From positions 102,592 to 166,591 of the forward strand of contig NZBN01000002.1 in NCBI GenBank assembly GCA_002687935.1: a stretch of 64,000 nucleotides of DNA. Direction: 5' to 3'. Position 1 is the first letter of the stretch. Each line of letters starts with the position of its first letter. Below, piece after piece: positions 15,127-23,588 of the stretch. The position numbers and the translations under genes were made by a program. A model generated the notes under the pieces. It saw only the letters and a list, made by a program, of their open reading frames with translations, was not told the origin of the DNA and searched no databases. This stretch comes from Methanobacteriota archaeon (GTDB lineage: Archaea; Undinarchaeota; Undinarchaeia; Undinarchaeales; Undinarchaeaceae).

Positions 15127-17973
15127 TTAATTATTTTCAGGGAAGGATTCTGAAAGCTCAATCTTTCTAAGCTTGCCCAGTTTGTATGTTTTAATTAGAC
15201 CCCTTCTTTCAAGGGTGTCGACCCAGCGAGACAGACTTGTAGTTGGAATGCCAGTTGCGTGGTAGATTTTTGCCTGAGTTGTTTTACCATCATTTTGTAA
15301 AATAAATTCTAGAATCTCCTTTGCCCGTGGATTGAGCATGTTCATCACTGAACTTGCTTCCTTTGACACAGTAATTTCGGACATGTTTGGCTTTGAAGGT
15401 TTCACCGAATCCTGAGATATCTTTCTGGAGAATTTTAGAGGACGTGGAATCTTTAACTCAGGAAGACCAGTTCTCATAACATAGGTAGATATTAAGAGAA
15501 ACATAAGAATTCCGCCAATCGACATAGTTGCGACACCTTTGTGGGCTCCTGACCAGACAACAAGACCGGAAACCCAGGAATTTGAATTGTCCTGCTCAGC
15601 ATCAACAGGGATATTTATCTTGTGAGTTTCTGCATCAGAAGAGTAGGAAAGTGAAGTATTATCTGAAATTAAATTTTCAGAAGAATTGACTTGCTCTTCT
15701 ACAGATACAGGTGCTTGTGCAGGAGCTGAATTAAAGCTTCCGCCACCTCCACCGCCTCCGCCGCCTCCAGCAGAGGAGCTTTGAGCTGGCTCATCTTTTT
15801 GGTATCTAAGGATGAAGATGAGGCTCTCATTTGAATCCATGTTTCTTGTGAAAGTGACTACACCTGAAGAGTGGGTGACACCATTAAGAGAACTATTATT
15901 ACCTGACTCAGAAACATTAAGTGAATCGTTGTGAGCATCACTAAGAGTAAATGAGATAACAACAGAATAGGACAGCAAAGAATCGGAATTTACAACGCTG
16001 AGATTCCTTGCAACAGAGAGAGTATCGCTTGGAGCTGAAACTGAAGTGGTGTATTCACTACCGAGTTCGAGGGAAACTAGATTGGACTTCATACAGGACT
16101 CTATATTCGATATATTAGACCAGTTCCCGGAATCAAGTGTAGTCTGATTTTGTGAAAGTGTACAATTCCAACCTGTTCTTCCAGTAAGAGGAATGGCAAT
16201 ATTGGAAAAGTTTGTAGAGCCAGTATTAAGGATACTAATATCTCTTGAAATTGATGTAGAGCCACCGGCGACGACGGAAGCTGAAGCCTGCCAAGCAGAA
16301 TAGGACTCATCGAGAGCATCTCCGGACCAGTTTGCACTGATTGTATAAGAAGTACCTGAATTAAAGGAAGACAAATTTCCAGAACAGAGAGTGCAGTTTA
16401 AAGAATCAGAAAAAGACCAGGAAATATTCGAATAATTTACTGAGCCACTATTGTTCAGAAGATAAGACAGAGAGGCATGCTGGACTGAGATGCTAGAAGT
16501 CCTGTTTAATTCCTGACTTGAGTTTAGAATTGATTTTGAGAGATGATTTGTTAGAAGATATGTTGTATTTGGAAGAGAGCTATTTGAAGGAAGTAGAATA
16601 CTTGAGTTTACTGAACAGACCTTTCTATTATTCAGTGTTGAAACAGTTCCGCTTATTCCACTGATACTGCAGGAGCTTGTTCCGCCGTCGACATAGAACT
16701 TAGTTATATTAAGTGAAAGTGAGGGAGACGAAGTAAAGGAGATTGCTTCTTCTAAGTTTGCAGTACTTCCAAAGGAGTTTGACAAGGAAATAATGTAAAC
16801 TGAGGAAATTGCACCACTGTGATTGTAAGTCAGATTGACATCCAGACGGTTCAGCTCCAGTATGGCTTCTGCTTCAGAATAAAATCGGAGAGGAACTTGG
16901 CAAGACGAATTCAAATAAGTACAGCTTCCAATATAGGAATTAATTGCAGATGAAAAATCTCCTGTTGAATTATTATCAGCGGCGTAAAAACCTGAGACAG
17001 ACCAGACCTGGGTGCTTCCAGCACGCAGATTTGGATTTTTTGGGGTCTTTGGAATTAAAACTGTGCTGGCGCCACCTTTTGTAAACTGGAAATAGTCCAT
17101 ATCCGCAAGAGCTGAGCCTCCGGAAACACCGAATTTGAACTCAGAAAAGGTTTGCCCTCCGCAGTTTGAATTCATACAAGTCATATGACTTGTCTGGAGA
17201 ACCTGCTTCCCATCAACATATATTGTATTCACTTTGCCGTTTTCTAGATAGGTATAACGATAAGTGTGCCACTCAGTAGCATCAAGACTGTAATTGTCCG
17301 TATGTGTGTATACGTCCCCTGGAGCATTAGCAGAATCTTTGAATTTTACATGATCTGTGTATATTTCCATTGCATTTCCTTTGAAATTATTATAGGAACC
17401 GCCACCTGCAAATTCTGAACCTCTGTGGAAACTAAAAATCATTTGTCCTGAAGAACTGTTAGAAATGCGGGCTCTGAACTCAACCGTAAAATTATCAAAT
17501 TGATCTGGTCTGTACTGAGAATTCAGATTCCAATAGCCACTTGAACCATTCATATTCAATATACCGGAACTTATTGAAGAACGTGTATTTCCACTTTCAG
17601 ACCAATTATAGAAAGTCTCATTAGGAAGCTGGCTGGCAGAGTAAGTCCAGTCCCAGTTCTCCCCTGCAAGAGACTGATGACCAATTAACCAGAGCTGTGC
17701 CCCTGAAACTGAGGTTCCGTTTGGAATACTGATATTAGAATATGTATAAATTGACTGGGAAAATGTATGATTTACGGGAAGATAGGAAGAACTTAGTGAA
17801 TTTTCATAAAAGGAAAACACAGGATTCTCCGTGTCAAGTGTAAAGCTTGTTTGGACAAGAGCAAATGAAGATGTTGAGAAAATGCACAAAAACACGAAAG
17901 ACATAGAAAATAATAGTCCATATCTAGCGAGTGCAGAACTTTTGTATATGTTTTTGTCCAAAAAACTGGACAT
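15127..17973 (-). CDS. Large surface protein with one membrane helix and cytoplasmic winged helix
   Basis: 948 aa from the ATG at 17973, which has GGGGGTGG just upstream and a TATA box at 18008-18015. Signal peptide RYGLLFSMSFVFLCIFSTSSFA near the N-terminus; residues ~75-300 look like a LamG/concanavalin-type beta-sandwich (FTVEFRARISN, EWHTYRYTYLENGKVNTIYV); then Asn/Ser-rich repeated beta domains full of N-x-S/T sites, a run of ten glycines, a membrane helix around 812-834 (GVATMSIGGILMFLLISTYVM), and a C-terminal winged helix at ~880-948 (AKEILEFILQNDGKTTQAKI, GIPTTSLSRWVDTLERRGLI). The order suggests a surface sensor or adhesin directly linked to DNA binding. Convergent with the TrmB-like gene. 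Confidence 0.8.
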   Translation of the reverse strand: MSSFLDKNIYKSSALARYGLLFSMSFVFLCIFSTSSFALVQTSFTLDTENPVFSFYENSLSSSYLPVNHTFSQSIYTYSNISIPNGTSVSGAQLWLIGHQSLAGENWDWTYSASQLPNETFYNWSESGNTRSSISSGILNMNGSSGYWNLNSQYRPDQFDNFTVEFRARISNSSSGQMIFSFHRGSEFAGGGSYNNFKGNAMEIYTDHVKFKDSANAPGDVYTHTDNYSLDATEWHTYRYTYLENGKVNTIYVDGKQVLQTSHMTCMNSNCGGQTFSEFKFGVSGGSALADMDYFQFTKGGASTVLIPKTPKNPNLRAGSTQVWSVSGFYAADNNSTGDFSSAINSYIGSCTYLNSSCQVPLRFYSEAEAILELNRLDVNLTYNHSGAISSVYIISLSNSFGSTANLEEAISFTSSPSLSLNITKFYVDGGTSSCSISGISGTVSTLNNRKVCSVNSSILLPSNSSLPNTTYLLTNHLSKSILNSSQELNRTSSISVQHASLSYLLNNSGSVNYSNISWSFSDSLNCTLCSGNLSSFNSGTSYTISANWSGDALDESYSAWQASASVVAGGSTSISRDISILNTGSTNFSNIAIPLTGRTGWNCTLSQNQTTLDSGNWSNISNIESCMKSNLVSLELGSEYTTSVSAPSDTLSVARNLSVVNSDSLLSYSVVISFTLSDAHNDSLNVSESGNNSSLNGVTHSSGVVTFTRNMDSNESLIFILRYQKDEPAQSSSAGGGGGGGGGGSFNSAPAQAPVSVEEQVNSSENLISDNTSLSYSSDAETHKINIPVDAEQDNSNSWVSGLVVWSGAHKGVATMSIGGILMFLLISTYVMRTGLPELKIPRPLKFSRKISQDSVKPSKPNMSEITVSKEASSVMNMLNPRAKEILEFILQNDGKTTQAKIYHATGIPTTSLSRWVDTLERRGLIKTYKLGKLRKIELSESFPENN
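15740..15768 (-). repeat. GGN codon run encoding poly-glycine
   Basis: Imperfect trinucleotide run (CCN on the plus strand) encoding ten consecutive glycines between the beta-rich ectodomain and the membrane-proximal region; likely a flexible linker and a slippage-prone site. Confidence 0.85.
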
Positions 17974-18007
17974 TTTACCACCCCCAAGTGCTCCGTGAAG
18001 GAGGCTG

Positions 18008-18015
18008 TATATAAA
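18008..18015 (-). promoter_or_regulatory. TATA box for the surface wHTH protein
   Basis: TTTATATA on the minus strand, 35-42 nt upstream of the ATG at 17973; leaves a leader of about 15 nt carrying the Shine-Dalgarno. Confidence 0.6.
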
Positions 18016-18146
18016 TATTCGGATATTGTTGTATATTGTTCCAAATTGGCTCAAATTACTGAACATTTCTCCACCTCTGTACTAAAATGTGTGTTTGACC
18101 TATTTAAAAAAAATCCCGCGAAGCCAAGGGAAGAACGCTTTAACAA

Positions 18147-18155
18147 TATATAAAA
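18147..18155 (+). promoter_or_regulatory. TATA box for kbl
   Basis: TATATAAAA, about 30 nt upstream of the KBL ATG at 18181. Confidence 0.6.
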
Positions 18156-18180
18156 AGGACAATTATCATCAAAGCCAGTT

Positions 18181-19359
18181 ATGACAGAGAGAACAAATTG
18201 GCTCAAAGACGAAGTACAAGGACTGAAAGACCAGAATCTTTTTGGAGAACTCCCTGTAATGGAAACACCAGCAGGTCCACGGATAAGAATCAATGGAAAG
18301 GATGTAATAACGCTTTCCTCAAATAATTATCTTAATTTTACAAATCACCCAAGAGTTATTGCCGCTGCAAAGAAGGCAATAGATGACTGGGGTTTCGGAA
18401 CCGGTGCTGTAAGACAGATAAACGGAACAATGCCAATACACAACGAGCTCGAGAAAGAGCTTGCTGAGTACAAGGGAACTGAATCTTCACTAGTTTTCGT
18501 CGCAGGAATTGCCGCAAATCGCGGGACAATACAGGCACTTATGGGACCTGAAGACGCGATTATATCCGACGAACTAAACCATGGCAGTATTATAGACGGA
18601 GTGCGACTGACGAAATCAGACAGAAAGATTTTTCCCCACAATGACATGGAGGGCCTGAGAAAGGCACTCCAGGAAACAAAAAATGCTCGAAGGCGACTTG
18701 TAGTTGCAGACGGAGTATTCTCAATGGACGGAGATATTTCTCCTCTGGACCAGATTGTCGAGCTTGCAGAGGAATTTGATGCGATGGTAATGGTTGACGA
18801 CGCTCACGGTGATGGTGTTCTCGGAAAAGAGGGTCGTGGAATTGTTGACCACTTCGGGCTTCACGGCCGCGTAGATATTGACATGGGAACTCTCTCGAAA
18901 GCTTTTGGATGTGTTGGAGGTTATATAGCAGGCGATCAGGAACTTAGAGATTATCTGACAAACAGAGCCCGCTCCTTCATTTTCACAACAGCTCACCCGC
19001 CGGCGATTGTACAGGCTTGCAGAGAAGCGATTAAGATTGTCCAGGAAGAGCCTGAGCATCACAAGCGGCTGTGGGATAACACTAAGCATTTCCAGGAGCA
19101 GATGAAGGACCTTGGCTTCAACACAGGAAGAACCCAGACACCAATAACTCCTGTAATTGTTGGAGAGGCCTCGAAGGCACAGGAACTTTCGAAGAGAATG
19201 TGGGACGAAGGAGTCTTCGTTAAACCAATAGTATTTCCTTTAGTTGCGAAGGACATGTCAAGAATCAGAGCAAACGTTACAGCAGGTCATACAAAGGAAG
19301 ATTTGGATGAGTGCGTAGAGAAGTTCGCGAAAGTCGGAAAGAGCATGGGACTAATATAA
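18181..19359 (+). CDS. kbl: Glycine C-acetyltransferase / 2-amino-3-ketobutyrate CoA ligase
   Basis: 392 aa, full length for the alpha-oxoamine synthase family. PLP-enzyme landmarks: ISDELNHGSIIDGVRL, the PLP-ring aspartate in VMVDDAHGDGVLG, and the Schiff-base lysine in TLSKAFGCVGGY. It cleaves 2-amino-3-ketobutyrate with CoA to glycine and acetyl-CoA (threonine catabolism) or the reverse. No threonine dehydrogenase is adjacent, and related synthases with other acyl-CoA substrates look alike, so the exact substrate is less certain than the family. Its codons look more GC-rich than its neighbours, which could reflect high expression or transfer from bacteria. Confidence 0.88.
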   Translation: MTERTNWLKDEVQGLKDQNLFGELPVMETPAGPRIRINGKDVITLSSNNYLNFTNHPRVIAAAKKAIDDWGFGTGAVRQINGTMPIHNELEKELAEYKGTESSLVFVAGIAANRGTIQALMGPEDAIISDELNHGSIIDGVRLTKSDRKIFPHNDMEGLRKALQETKNARRRLVVADGVFSMDGDISPLDQIVELAEEFDAMVMVDDAHGDGVLGKEGRGIVDHFGLHGRVDIDMGTLSKAFGCVGGYIAGDQELRDYLTNRARSFIFTTAHPPAIVQACREAIKIVQEEPEHHKRLWDNTKHFQEQMKDLGFNTGRTQTPITPVIVGEASKAQELSKRMWDEGVFVKPIVFPLVAKDMSRIRANVTAGHTKEDLDECVEKFAKVGKSMGLI

Positions 19360-19380
19360 TCCTACTTTAATCTAGGATTA
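19357..19380 (+). terminator. Hairpin at the end of kbl
   Basis: Perfect 8-bp inverted repeat TAATCCTA / TAGGATTA with an 8-nt loop, beginning within the kbl stop codon. It sits between convergent genes and could end transcripts in both directions. No long T-run follows. Confidence 0.45.
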
Positions 19381-19392
19381 GTTCAAAACCAC

Positions 19393-19566
19393 TCACTTCA
19401 TATAATGACTGGCAACTATTAGTCCACCGGCGATTATTTGAATTATCGAATGTATCTGCACCTGGTCCTGAGGTAGTCCCTTTAGCAGAGTAAAGATGTG
19501 CAACCCTATAACTGCGACTACTCCAATCCAGAACAAATACTTTGATGTCTGTGCTTCCTTTGCCAT
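19393..19566 (-). CDS. Small membrane protein, 57 aa, unknown
   Basis: 57 codons starting MAKEAQTSKYLFWIGVVAVI. Two hydrophobic helices (YLFWIGVVAVIGLHIFTLL and IHSIIQIIAGGLIVASHYM). A TATA box at 19589-19595 is 26 nt upstream of the ATG, the same spacing as other genes here, which supports real expression. Not recognised. Confidence 0.65.
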   Translation of the reverse strand: MAKEAQTSKYLFWIGVVAVIGLHIFTLLKGLPQDQVQIHSIIQIIAGGLIVASHYMK

Positions 19567-19588
19567 AAAAGTGGATAGGGAAGTTTAG

Positions 19589-19595
19589 TATATAA
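19589..19595 (-). promoter_or_regulatory. TATA box for the 57-aa membrane protein
   Basis: TTATATA on the minus strand, 26 nt upstream of the ATG at 19566, just before the nuclease gene ends. Confidence 0.55.
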
Positions 19596-19601
19596 TAGTA
19601 A

Positions 19602-20288
19602 TTATTTCAGCTTCTTCTGCTCTTCCAGTTTCGGAGTCTCCGCATAACAGCGGTCTTCATACTCACAAAATCTGCAGATATACCCTTTGTCCTCAATGCG
19701 CGCTTCAGGAACCGGAATAATATTATTTGTCAGACTTGTATGGAGAATTTTGAAACGCTCAATTATTTTATTTGCCATTTCTTCATCATAAGTAAGTGGG
19801 AAAACTTTTGACTTGAGATTTTGTTTGTCAATATACAGAATAACACCATCTTTTATATCAAGAGAATTCATATAAAGCTGTAACTGCATTTTGTGCTCAG
19901 GCTTCGCATCATCGAGACCATTGAGCTGTTTTATTGATTTTACCTCAATTAAGAGCTTCTTGCTGTCTTCCTTCAAAAGAATTAGATTGTCAATTCTTCC
20001 CGAGATTATGAAATCTTCCACTTCTCTGGTGAACGGAATTTCATCACCGATTGAATCTATATGTGCGTTTTTGTCGCTTTCCAGGACCTTGACAACAAAG
20101 TCATGAATCATATCTCCAAGTGCAAAAATCTTTATCAAGTCCTTGTCCTTTTCTTCGCTCGGGAAATTATAGCTGTACCAAATCTTGCGGAGACAGCTGC
20201 CTATCTCCGACGGATAGTAACGCCCAATTGTCTTCTTCTTACTTTCGCGCTTGAGGAAATTGTCCACAAGTTCATCAAAATCAATCAT
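19602..20288 (-). CDS. Cas4-like PD-(D/E)XK exonuclease with Fe-S cysteines
   Basis: 228 aa. An N-terminal cysteine in GSCLRKIWY and three C-terminal cysteines in CRFCEYEDRC form the Cas4/AddB-type iron-sulfur ligand set. The nuclease core shows a histidine (MIHDF), GRIDNL (metal-binding Asp), IEVKS (E-x-K) and the QLQLYM helix. Such RecB-family proteins process DNA ends. No cas genes or repeat-spacer array occur in the window, so this is more likely a solo repair nuclease than part of CRISPR adaptation. A TATA box lies at 20313-20320. Confidence 0.87.
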   Translation of the reverse strand: MIDFDELVDNFLKRESKKKTIGRYYPSEIGSCLRKIWYSYNFPSEEKDKDLIKIFALGDMIHDFVVKVLESDKNAHIDSIGDEIPFTREVEDFIISGRIDNLILLKEDSKKLLIEVKSIKQLNGLDDAKPEHKMQLQLYMNSLDIKDGVILYIDKQNLKSKVFPLTYDEEMANKIIERFKILHTSLTNNIIPVPEARIEDKGYICRFCEYEDRCYAETPKLEEQKKLK

Positions 20289-20312
20289 AAAAATAGCATT
20301 ATCTGAGCTAGG

Positions 20313-20320
20313 ATATATAA
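20313..20320 (-). promoter_or_regulatory. TATA box for the Cas4-like gene
   Basis: TTATATAT on the minus strand, 28 nt upstream of the ATG at 20288. Confidence 0.6.
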
Positions 20321-20350
20321 TTTTAATTAGCTGAGACGAGTTAATGAATT

Positions 20351-20734
20351 TTATTTCTCAAGAAGAACTGCATTGATGTAGCCTTCTTGTCCAGGTCTGT
20401 TAGTAACTTTTGCAGAACCTGCGCTTGTTTCAAGAACTGCACCCTTTGTTATTGTGTTTCGGCGGATATAGTGCTGATTAGCTTTATTATCACTGACAGA
20501 CAAAATCTCAGCCTTCTTGAACTTCTTAGTCTTCAAATCAAGAACATTGACTTCCTTTACAGTAATTGCCCGAGATTTTATGTTTCCGCCACATCCTCGG
20601 ACAGACTGTGTCTTGCCTGCACCGATTCGGACCTCAATTTGATCACGTCCAAGAGCGTGAAAACGCTTCTTTCGGTAGGCGATATACCTTCCGCCTGTGT
20701 TCTTCCTCTTTGGTCTTTCCTGTAGTCTTGCCAT
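20351..20734 (-). CDS. rps8e: 30S ribosomal protein eS8
   Basis: 127 aa, full length for the archaeal form. Typical basic N-terminus (RPKRKNTGGRYIAYRKKR) and the conserved VRGCGGNIKSRA loop, with C-terminal GAVLETSAGSAKVTNRPGQEG. TATTTAAA at 20761-20768 on the minus strand serves as promoter. Confidence 0.96.
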   Translation of the reverse strand: MARLQERPKRKNTGGRYIAYRKKRFHALGRDQIEVRIGAGKTQSVRGCGGNIKSRAITVKEVNVLDLKTKKFKKAEILSVSDNKANQHYIRRNTITKGAVLETSAGSAKVTNRPGQEGYINAVLLEK

Positions 20735-20760
20735 TTGCCTTCTTATAGGAAACTTCTTGC

Positions 20761-20768
20761 TTTAAATA
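20761..20768 (-). promoter_or_regulatory. TATA box for rps8e
   Basis: TATTTAAA on the minus strand, about 30 nt upstream of the eS8 ATG. Confidence 0.55.
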
Positions 20769-20819
20769 ATTATCTAAGTCCTCCTGACAGCGTTTAAAAG
20801 AGGCTCCAGCAAGCAATAA

Positions 20820-20828
20820 TTATAAATA
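20820..20828 (+). promoter_or_regulatory. TATA box for the LSm-eL37 operon
   Basis: TTATAAATA about 30 nt upstream of the ATG at 20854; too close to the earlier ATG at 20836 to serve it. Confidence 0.6.
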
Positions 20829-20853
20829 GTCGTTTATGGGTAGAGAAGGCACT

Positions 20854-21081
20854 ATGGGAGAAAGACCTTTTGATTCTCTGAATCAATCATTGGGAAATCC
20901 GGTTATTTTGCGTCTTAAAGACGGAGGAGAAATCCGCGGAATTTTGAAAGCTTTCGATGTTCACATGAATGTCGTGCTTGAAGATACAGAGGAGACAGAC
21001 TCAGAGAGCACAAAGAGATTTGGAACCCTCATTGTCAGAGGAGACAATATTATTTTCATAAGCCCGAACAACAAGAAGTGA
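20854..21081 (+). CDS. Sm-like archaeal RNA-binding protein (LSm)
   Basis: 75 aa (MGERPFDSLNQSLGNPVILR). Sm1 motif LKDGGEIRGILKAFDVHMNVVLED and Sm2 motif FGTLIVRGDNIIFISP, the two halves of the Sm fold, which forms heptameric rings on U-rich RNA. The ATG at 20854 is chosen over 20836 from TATA spacing and a better family length. It is followed 6 nt later by eL37, the pairing found in many archaea. Confidence 0.93.
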   Translation: MGERPFDSLNQSLGNPVILRLKDGGEIRGILKAFDVHMNVVLEDTEETDSESTKRFGTLIVRGDNIIFISPNNKK

Positions 21082-21087
21082 GGAAAG

Positions 21088-21249
21088 ATGGGAAAAGGAA
21101 CACCTTCAAGGGGAAAACATAACAAAAGAACGCACATTCGCTGCAGACGCTGCGGAAAGCATGCATACCATGCAACGCATGAAGTCTGTGCCAGCTGTGG
21201 CTTCGGAAAGAGTTCAAAACTCAGAAGCTTCGCCTGGCAAAATAGGTAA
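21088..21249 (+). CDS. rpl37e: 50S ribosomal protein eL37
   Basis: 53 aa ([20 protein letters not shown]). Zinc site with CRRCG and CASCG pairs and the C-terminal LRSFAWQN motif of eL37, which binds 23S rRNA. A Shine-Dalgarno GAGGAAAG lies between the LSm stop and this ATG. Confidence 0.95.
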   Translation: MGKGTPSRGKHNKRTHIRCRRCGKHAYHATHEVCASCGFGKSSKLRSFAWQNR

Positions 21250-21250
21250 A

Positions 21251-21257
21251 TTTATAA
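21251..21257 (+). promoter_or_regulatory. TATA box for the secreted coiled-coil protein
   Basis: TTTATAA, centred 26 nt upstream of the GTG start at 21280. Confidence 0.55.
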
Positions 21258-21279
21258 CCGCAGTACCTTATTCCTACTT

Positions 21280-22848
21280 GTGAAAAGATTAATTATCATC
21301 TTGATTGCGCTGATTTTGATAGCCCCTGGTGTTTATGCTCACCACAGCAGTGTAAATTTGGAGAGTATAACAGATAACTCAAAGATTGTGGAAGAAGGAG
21401 AACTTGTTGAAGAAACAGATGACAATGATTCTGATGATGACCCACTTACAAGAGGAGAAGTGGCGAAGAAGATGGTAGATGAATTAGGGATGATTCCTGA
21501 ATACGATGACACTGGTTTTGAAGACACAGAAATTGATTGGGATGCAGATTCTATAGAAGCTCTTGATGACGCGGGAGTAGTCAAGGGTTATGATGATGAG
21601 GGTATATTCAAACCTGAAACAGAAACTGCCCTTAAGGAGTTAAATTTAATTTTGACGGATTTTGGAATGGCTGAGAAAACCAGCGGAATTATAAGAGATT
21701 TGAGTTCCTCAATTGATGCAAGTTCCGAAGGAATATCAGAATTTGAGAAGGAGATGCAGATGAGGAATTTGGAAGACCTGCGAAGCCTGATTTCTAACTC
21801 CAGAGAAAGTGATGAAGAAAGGGAAAGTGCTCTGGCCCTTGTTGAGCAGGTGCGGATATTTTTTATTGCCATTCCATCAATTTCAGATGACCTTTCTCAA
21901 GCCTTGCAAGAACCCCGTGAGACATTTCGTGGAATACAAGAAGTAGACTCTGTGCAGAGAATAAGGCAGGGAATTTCAGAAGTCAGACAGATTCTAGATC
22001 AGATAAATTCCGAGAACAAGGAAGCCACACAGTTTGAGGCAATGTCACTTTTGAAAGAAATAAAAAGTTTTACAGATTCGGCAAAGCTTGACGAGGAGGA
22101 GAGGGAAAGTTTTGATAGCCAGATAGAGAAACTAAAATTCCTGATAAGAAGCGCAGAAAGTCCTGATGTAAAGAAAGCAAGACTGATAAAAAAGAAGGCT
22201 ACAGTACTTTCAACAGACGAACTCAAAGTAATAAAGAGGAAAATAAGGGATATTTCTGAAGATGCAGATTGTGAAGAAAGTGATGACCGAGAAGAAAGAA
22301 TACGTTGTAGACTCGCGGTTGTAAAGGAACATGGAACTTACCTTGTTTCAGAAGAAGAGTATGACAGTGATGAGTGCCGGGATCTGAAAGGAGAGCAAAA
22401 AGAATCCTGCAACCTGAAGTATACCTCATATAGAAAATGTTCTGAAATTAATGAAGAGAGGGAAGAAGTCCTATCTTGCGTTAGGAAAGCACTTGGAACC
22501 GAAAATAATGTTAAAGAAGATGTTTCTGAATGCAAACAAATGGAAGGCGAAGACAGAACAAAGTGCGAGATTGAAGTAAAGGATAGAGTTTATGACACAA
22601 TAAAAATAAGACTTCAAGGACTGCAAGATAAGGCCGAGGAATATCTTTCACGAGGATATGTAAGTGAAGAGCTGGCTTCGAGACTCATAAATTCAATTGA
22701 ATTAAAGAAGGGAGAATTTGACTCTGCTGAAACTCTTTGGGAAAAGAGAGAAATCATTAATCAGGTGAAGCGGATTTGGAGCGCATTTGTTGAAACTGGA
22801 AAAGCAGAATACCAAAAACAGCAGGAGGTCGGAATAAATGAAATATAA
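21280..22848 (+). CDS. Secreted coiled-coil protein with S-layer-homology-like N-terminus
   Basis: 522 aa from a GTG start supported by the TATA box 26 nt upstream. Signal peptide KRLIIILIALILIAPGVYAHH. After an acidic stretch, residues ~52-115 (TRGEVAKKMVDELGMI ... DDAGVVKGYDDEGIFKPETE) resemble an SLH motif with its R-G-E-x-A and F-x-P/P-x-x elements. The remaining ~400 residues are acidic helices, including paired cysteines at about 330-440 (DADCEESDDREERIRCR, SDECRDLKGEQKESC). Not recognised further; probably cell-surface. Its stop overlaps the start of the next lipoprotein gene. Confidence 0.7.
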   Translation: MKRLIIILIALILIAPGVYAHHSSVNLESITDNSKIVEEGELVEETDDNDSDDDPLTRGEVAKKMVDELGMIPEYDDTGFEDTEIDWDADSIEALDDAGVVKGYDDEGIFKPETETALKELNLILTDFGMAEKTSGIIRDLSSSIDASSEGISEFEKEMQMRNLEDLRSLISNSRESDEERESALALVEQVRIFFIAIPSISDDLSQALQEPRETFRGIQEVDSVQRIRQGISEVRQILDQINSENKEATQFEAMSLLKEIKSFTDSAKLDEEERESFDSQIEKLKFLIRSAESPDVKKARLIKKKATVLSTDELKVIKRKIRDISEDADCEESDDREERIRCRLAVVKEHGTYLVSEEEYDSDECRDLKGEQKESCNLKYTSYRKCSEINEEREEVLSCVRKALGTENNVKEDVSECKQMEGEDRTKCEIEVKDRVYDTIKIRLQGLQDKAEEYLSRGYVSEELASRLINSIELKKGEFDSAETLWEKREIINQVKRIWSAFVETGKAEYQKQQEVGINEI

Positions 22849-23035
22849 AATAATTGCACTTGTTCTTGCAGTTTTCGTAAGTGGGTGCACAGCGATAGAT
22901 GGTGGAGCAGGAGAAATTTCTGAAGAGGAAAAACAGGAACGTCAGGATGTCGAAGAACTCTTTGAAGATGACTTAGATGAGGCTCATGAAGATTTGGATG
23001 AGCTTGAAGAACTCTTTGAAGATGACTTAGATTAG
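22838..23035 (+). CDS. Small acidic lipoprotein, apparently truncated by an in-frame TAG
   Basis: 65 aa. Lipoprotein signal MKYKIIALVLAVFVSGC (lipobox VSGC), then an acidic tail of an 18-residue repeat (EELFEDDLDEAHEDLDEL). The TAG at 23033-23035 replaces a GAG in the corresponding position of the previous repeat copy. The same frame continues for 18 more codons of matching repeat (VHEDLDELEEREYISKLK) to a TAA at 23090-23092, with a fitting basic end. Either a recent nonsense mutation, a sequencing error, or readthrough. Start overlaps the upstream gene by 11 bp. Confidence 0.7.
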   Translation: MKYKIIALVLAVFVSGCTAIDGGAGEISEEEKQERQDVEELFEDDLDEAHEDLDELEELFEDDLD

Positions 23036-23067
23036 GTTCATGAAGATTTGGACGAGCTTGAAGAACG
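22952..23067 (+). repeat. 54-bp tandem repeat spanning the lipoprotein stop codon
   Basis: GAAGAACTC-type anchors start at 22952, 23006 and 23060, giving a 54-bp period. The second copy contains the GAG-to-TAG change that ends the lipoprotein reading frame. Confidence 0.85.
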
Positions 23068-23119
23068 AGAGTATATCAGCAAACTTAAATAAAAGGAAGT
23101 TTCTATAAAGCTCTACTGC

Positions 23120-23192
<73 letters not shown>

Positions 23193-23193
<1 letters not shown>

Positions 23194-23199
23194 TTTTTT
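23193..23199 (+). terminator. T-run terminator after tRNA-Lys
   Basis: Seven consecutive T residues begin at the discriminator position, a usual archaeal termination signal. Confidence 0.5.
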
Positions 23200-23210
23200 A
23201 TTATTGTATA

Positions 23211-23504
23211 TTATGATGAGGCACGTGTAGCTTTGTAAATGAGATCACTCATTTCTCTGAACTGAGTTCTTTCCATACTATCGAGCTTGCTCAATATATC
23301 TAAAATGGATAGCCTCTCACCATCAATATCAAAACACATTGCCCCAACTGTGCTCTCTTTTTCAATTAATCTTCGAAGTTTTTTAGTACTGGAATCGTAT
23401 TTTTTCCAGCGTGGCGCCCCGTGTTTATTTTTAGCAGTAATGGCAGAGTACATATCTATAAATAAATGCATGACTTTTTTACTATGGTCTTTTTTCCAGA
23501 ACAT
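23211..23504 (-). CDS. Uncharacterised 97-aa protein
   Basis: 97 aa, helical and basic at the N-terminus (MFWKKDHSKKVMHLFIDMYS), with a single cysteine in VGAMCFDIDGERLSI. No signal peptide or membrane segment, family not recognised. A TTTAAATAA box at 23531-23539 on the minus strand would place transcription start a few nt before the ATG. Confidence 0.6.
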   Translation of the reverse strand: MFWKKDHSKKVMHLFIDMYSAITAKNKHGAPRWKKYDSSTKKLRRLIEKESTVGAMCFDIDGERLSILDILSKLDSMERTQFREMSDLIYKATRASS

Positions 23505-23588
23505 CTTAACAATAACAATATAATTTAATTTTATTTAAAACTTAGGCTGTCCGATTTATTTATAAGAGAGGTAAGCATCTTATCAAGA

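Noticed and set aside
15740-15768. Poly-glycine codon run as a frameshift hotspot that breaks the surface protein.
   Set aside because: The frame on both sides is consistent (signal peptide, membrane helix, winged helix in one frame).
18181-19359. KBL gene as a definite recent transfer from bacteria.
   Set aside because: Codon use looks more GC-rich by eye, but no calculation was possible and its archaeal-type promoter and spacing are normal.
19602-20288. Cas4-like gene as a sign of a CRISPR-Cas locus.
   Set aside because: No repeat-spacer array and no other cas genes in the window; the solo RecB-family nuclease reading is simpler.
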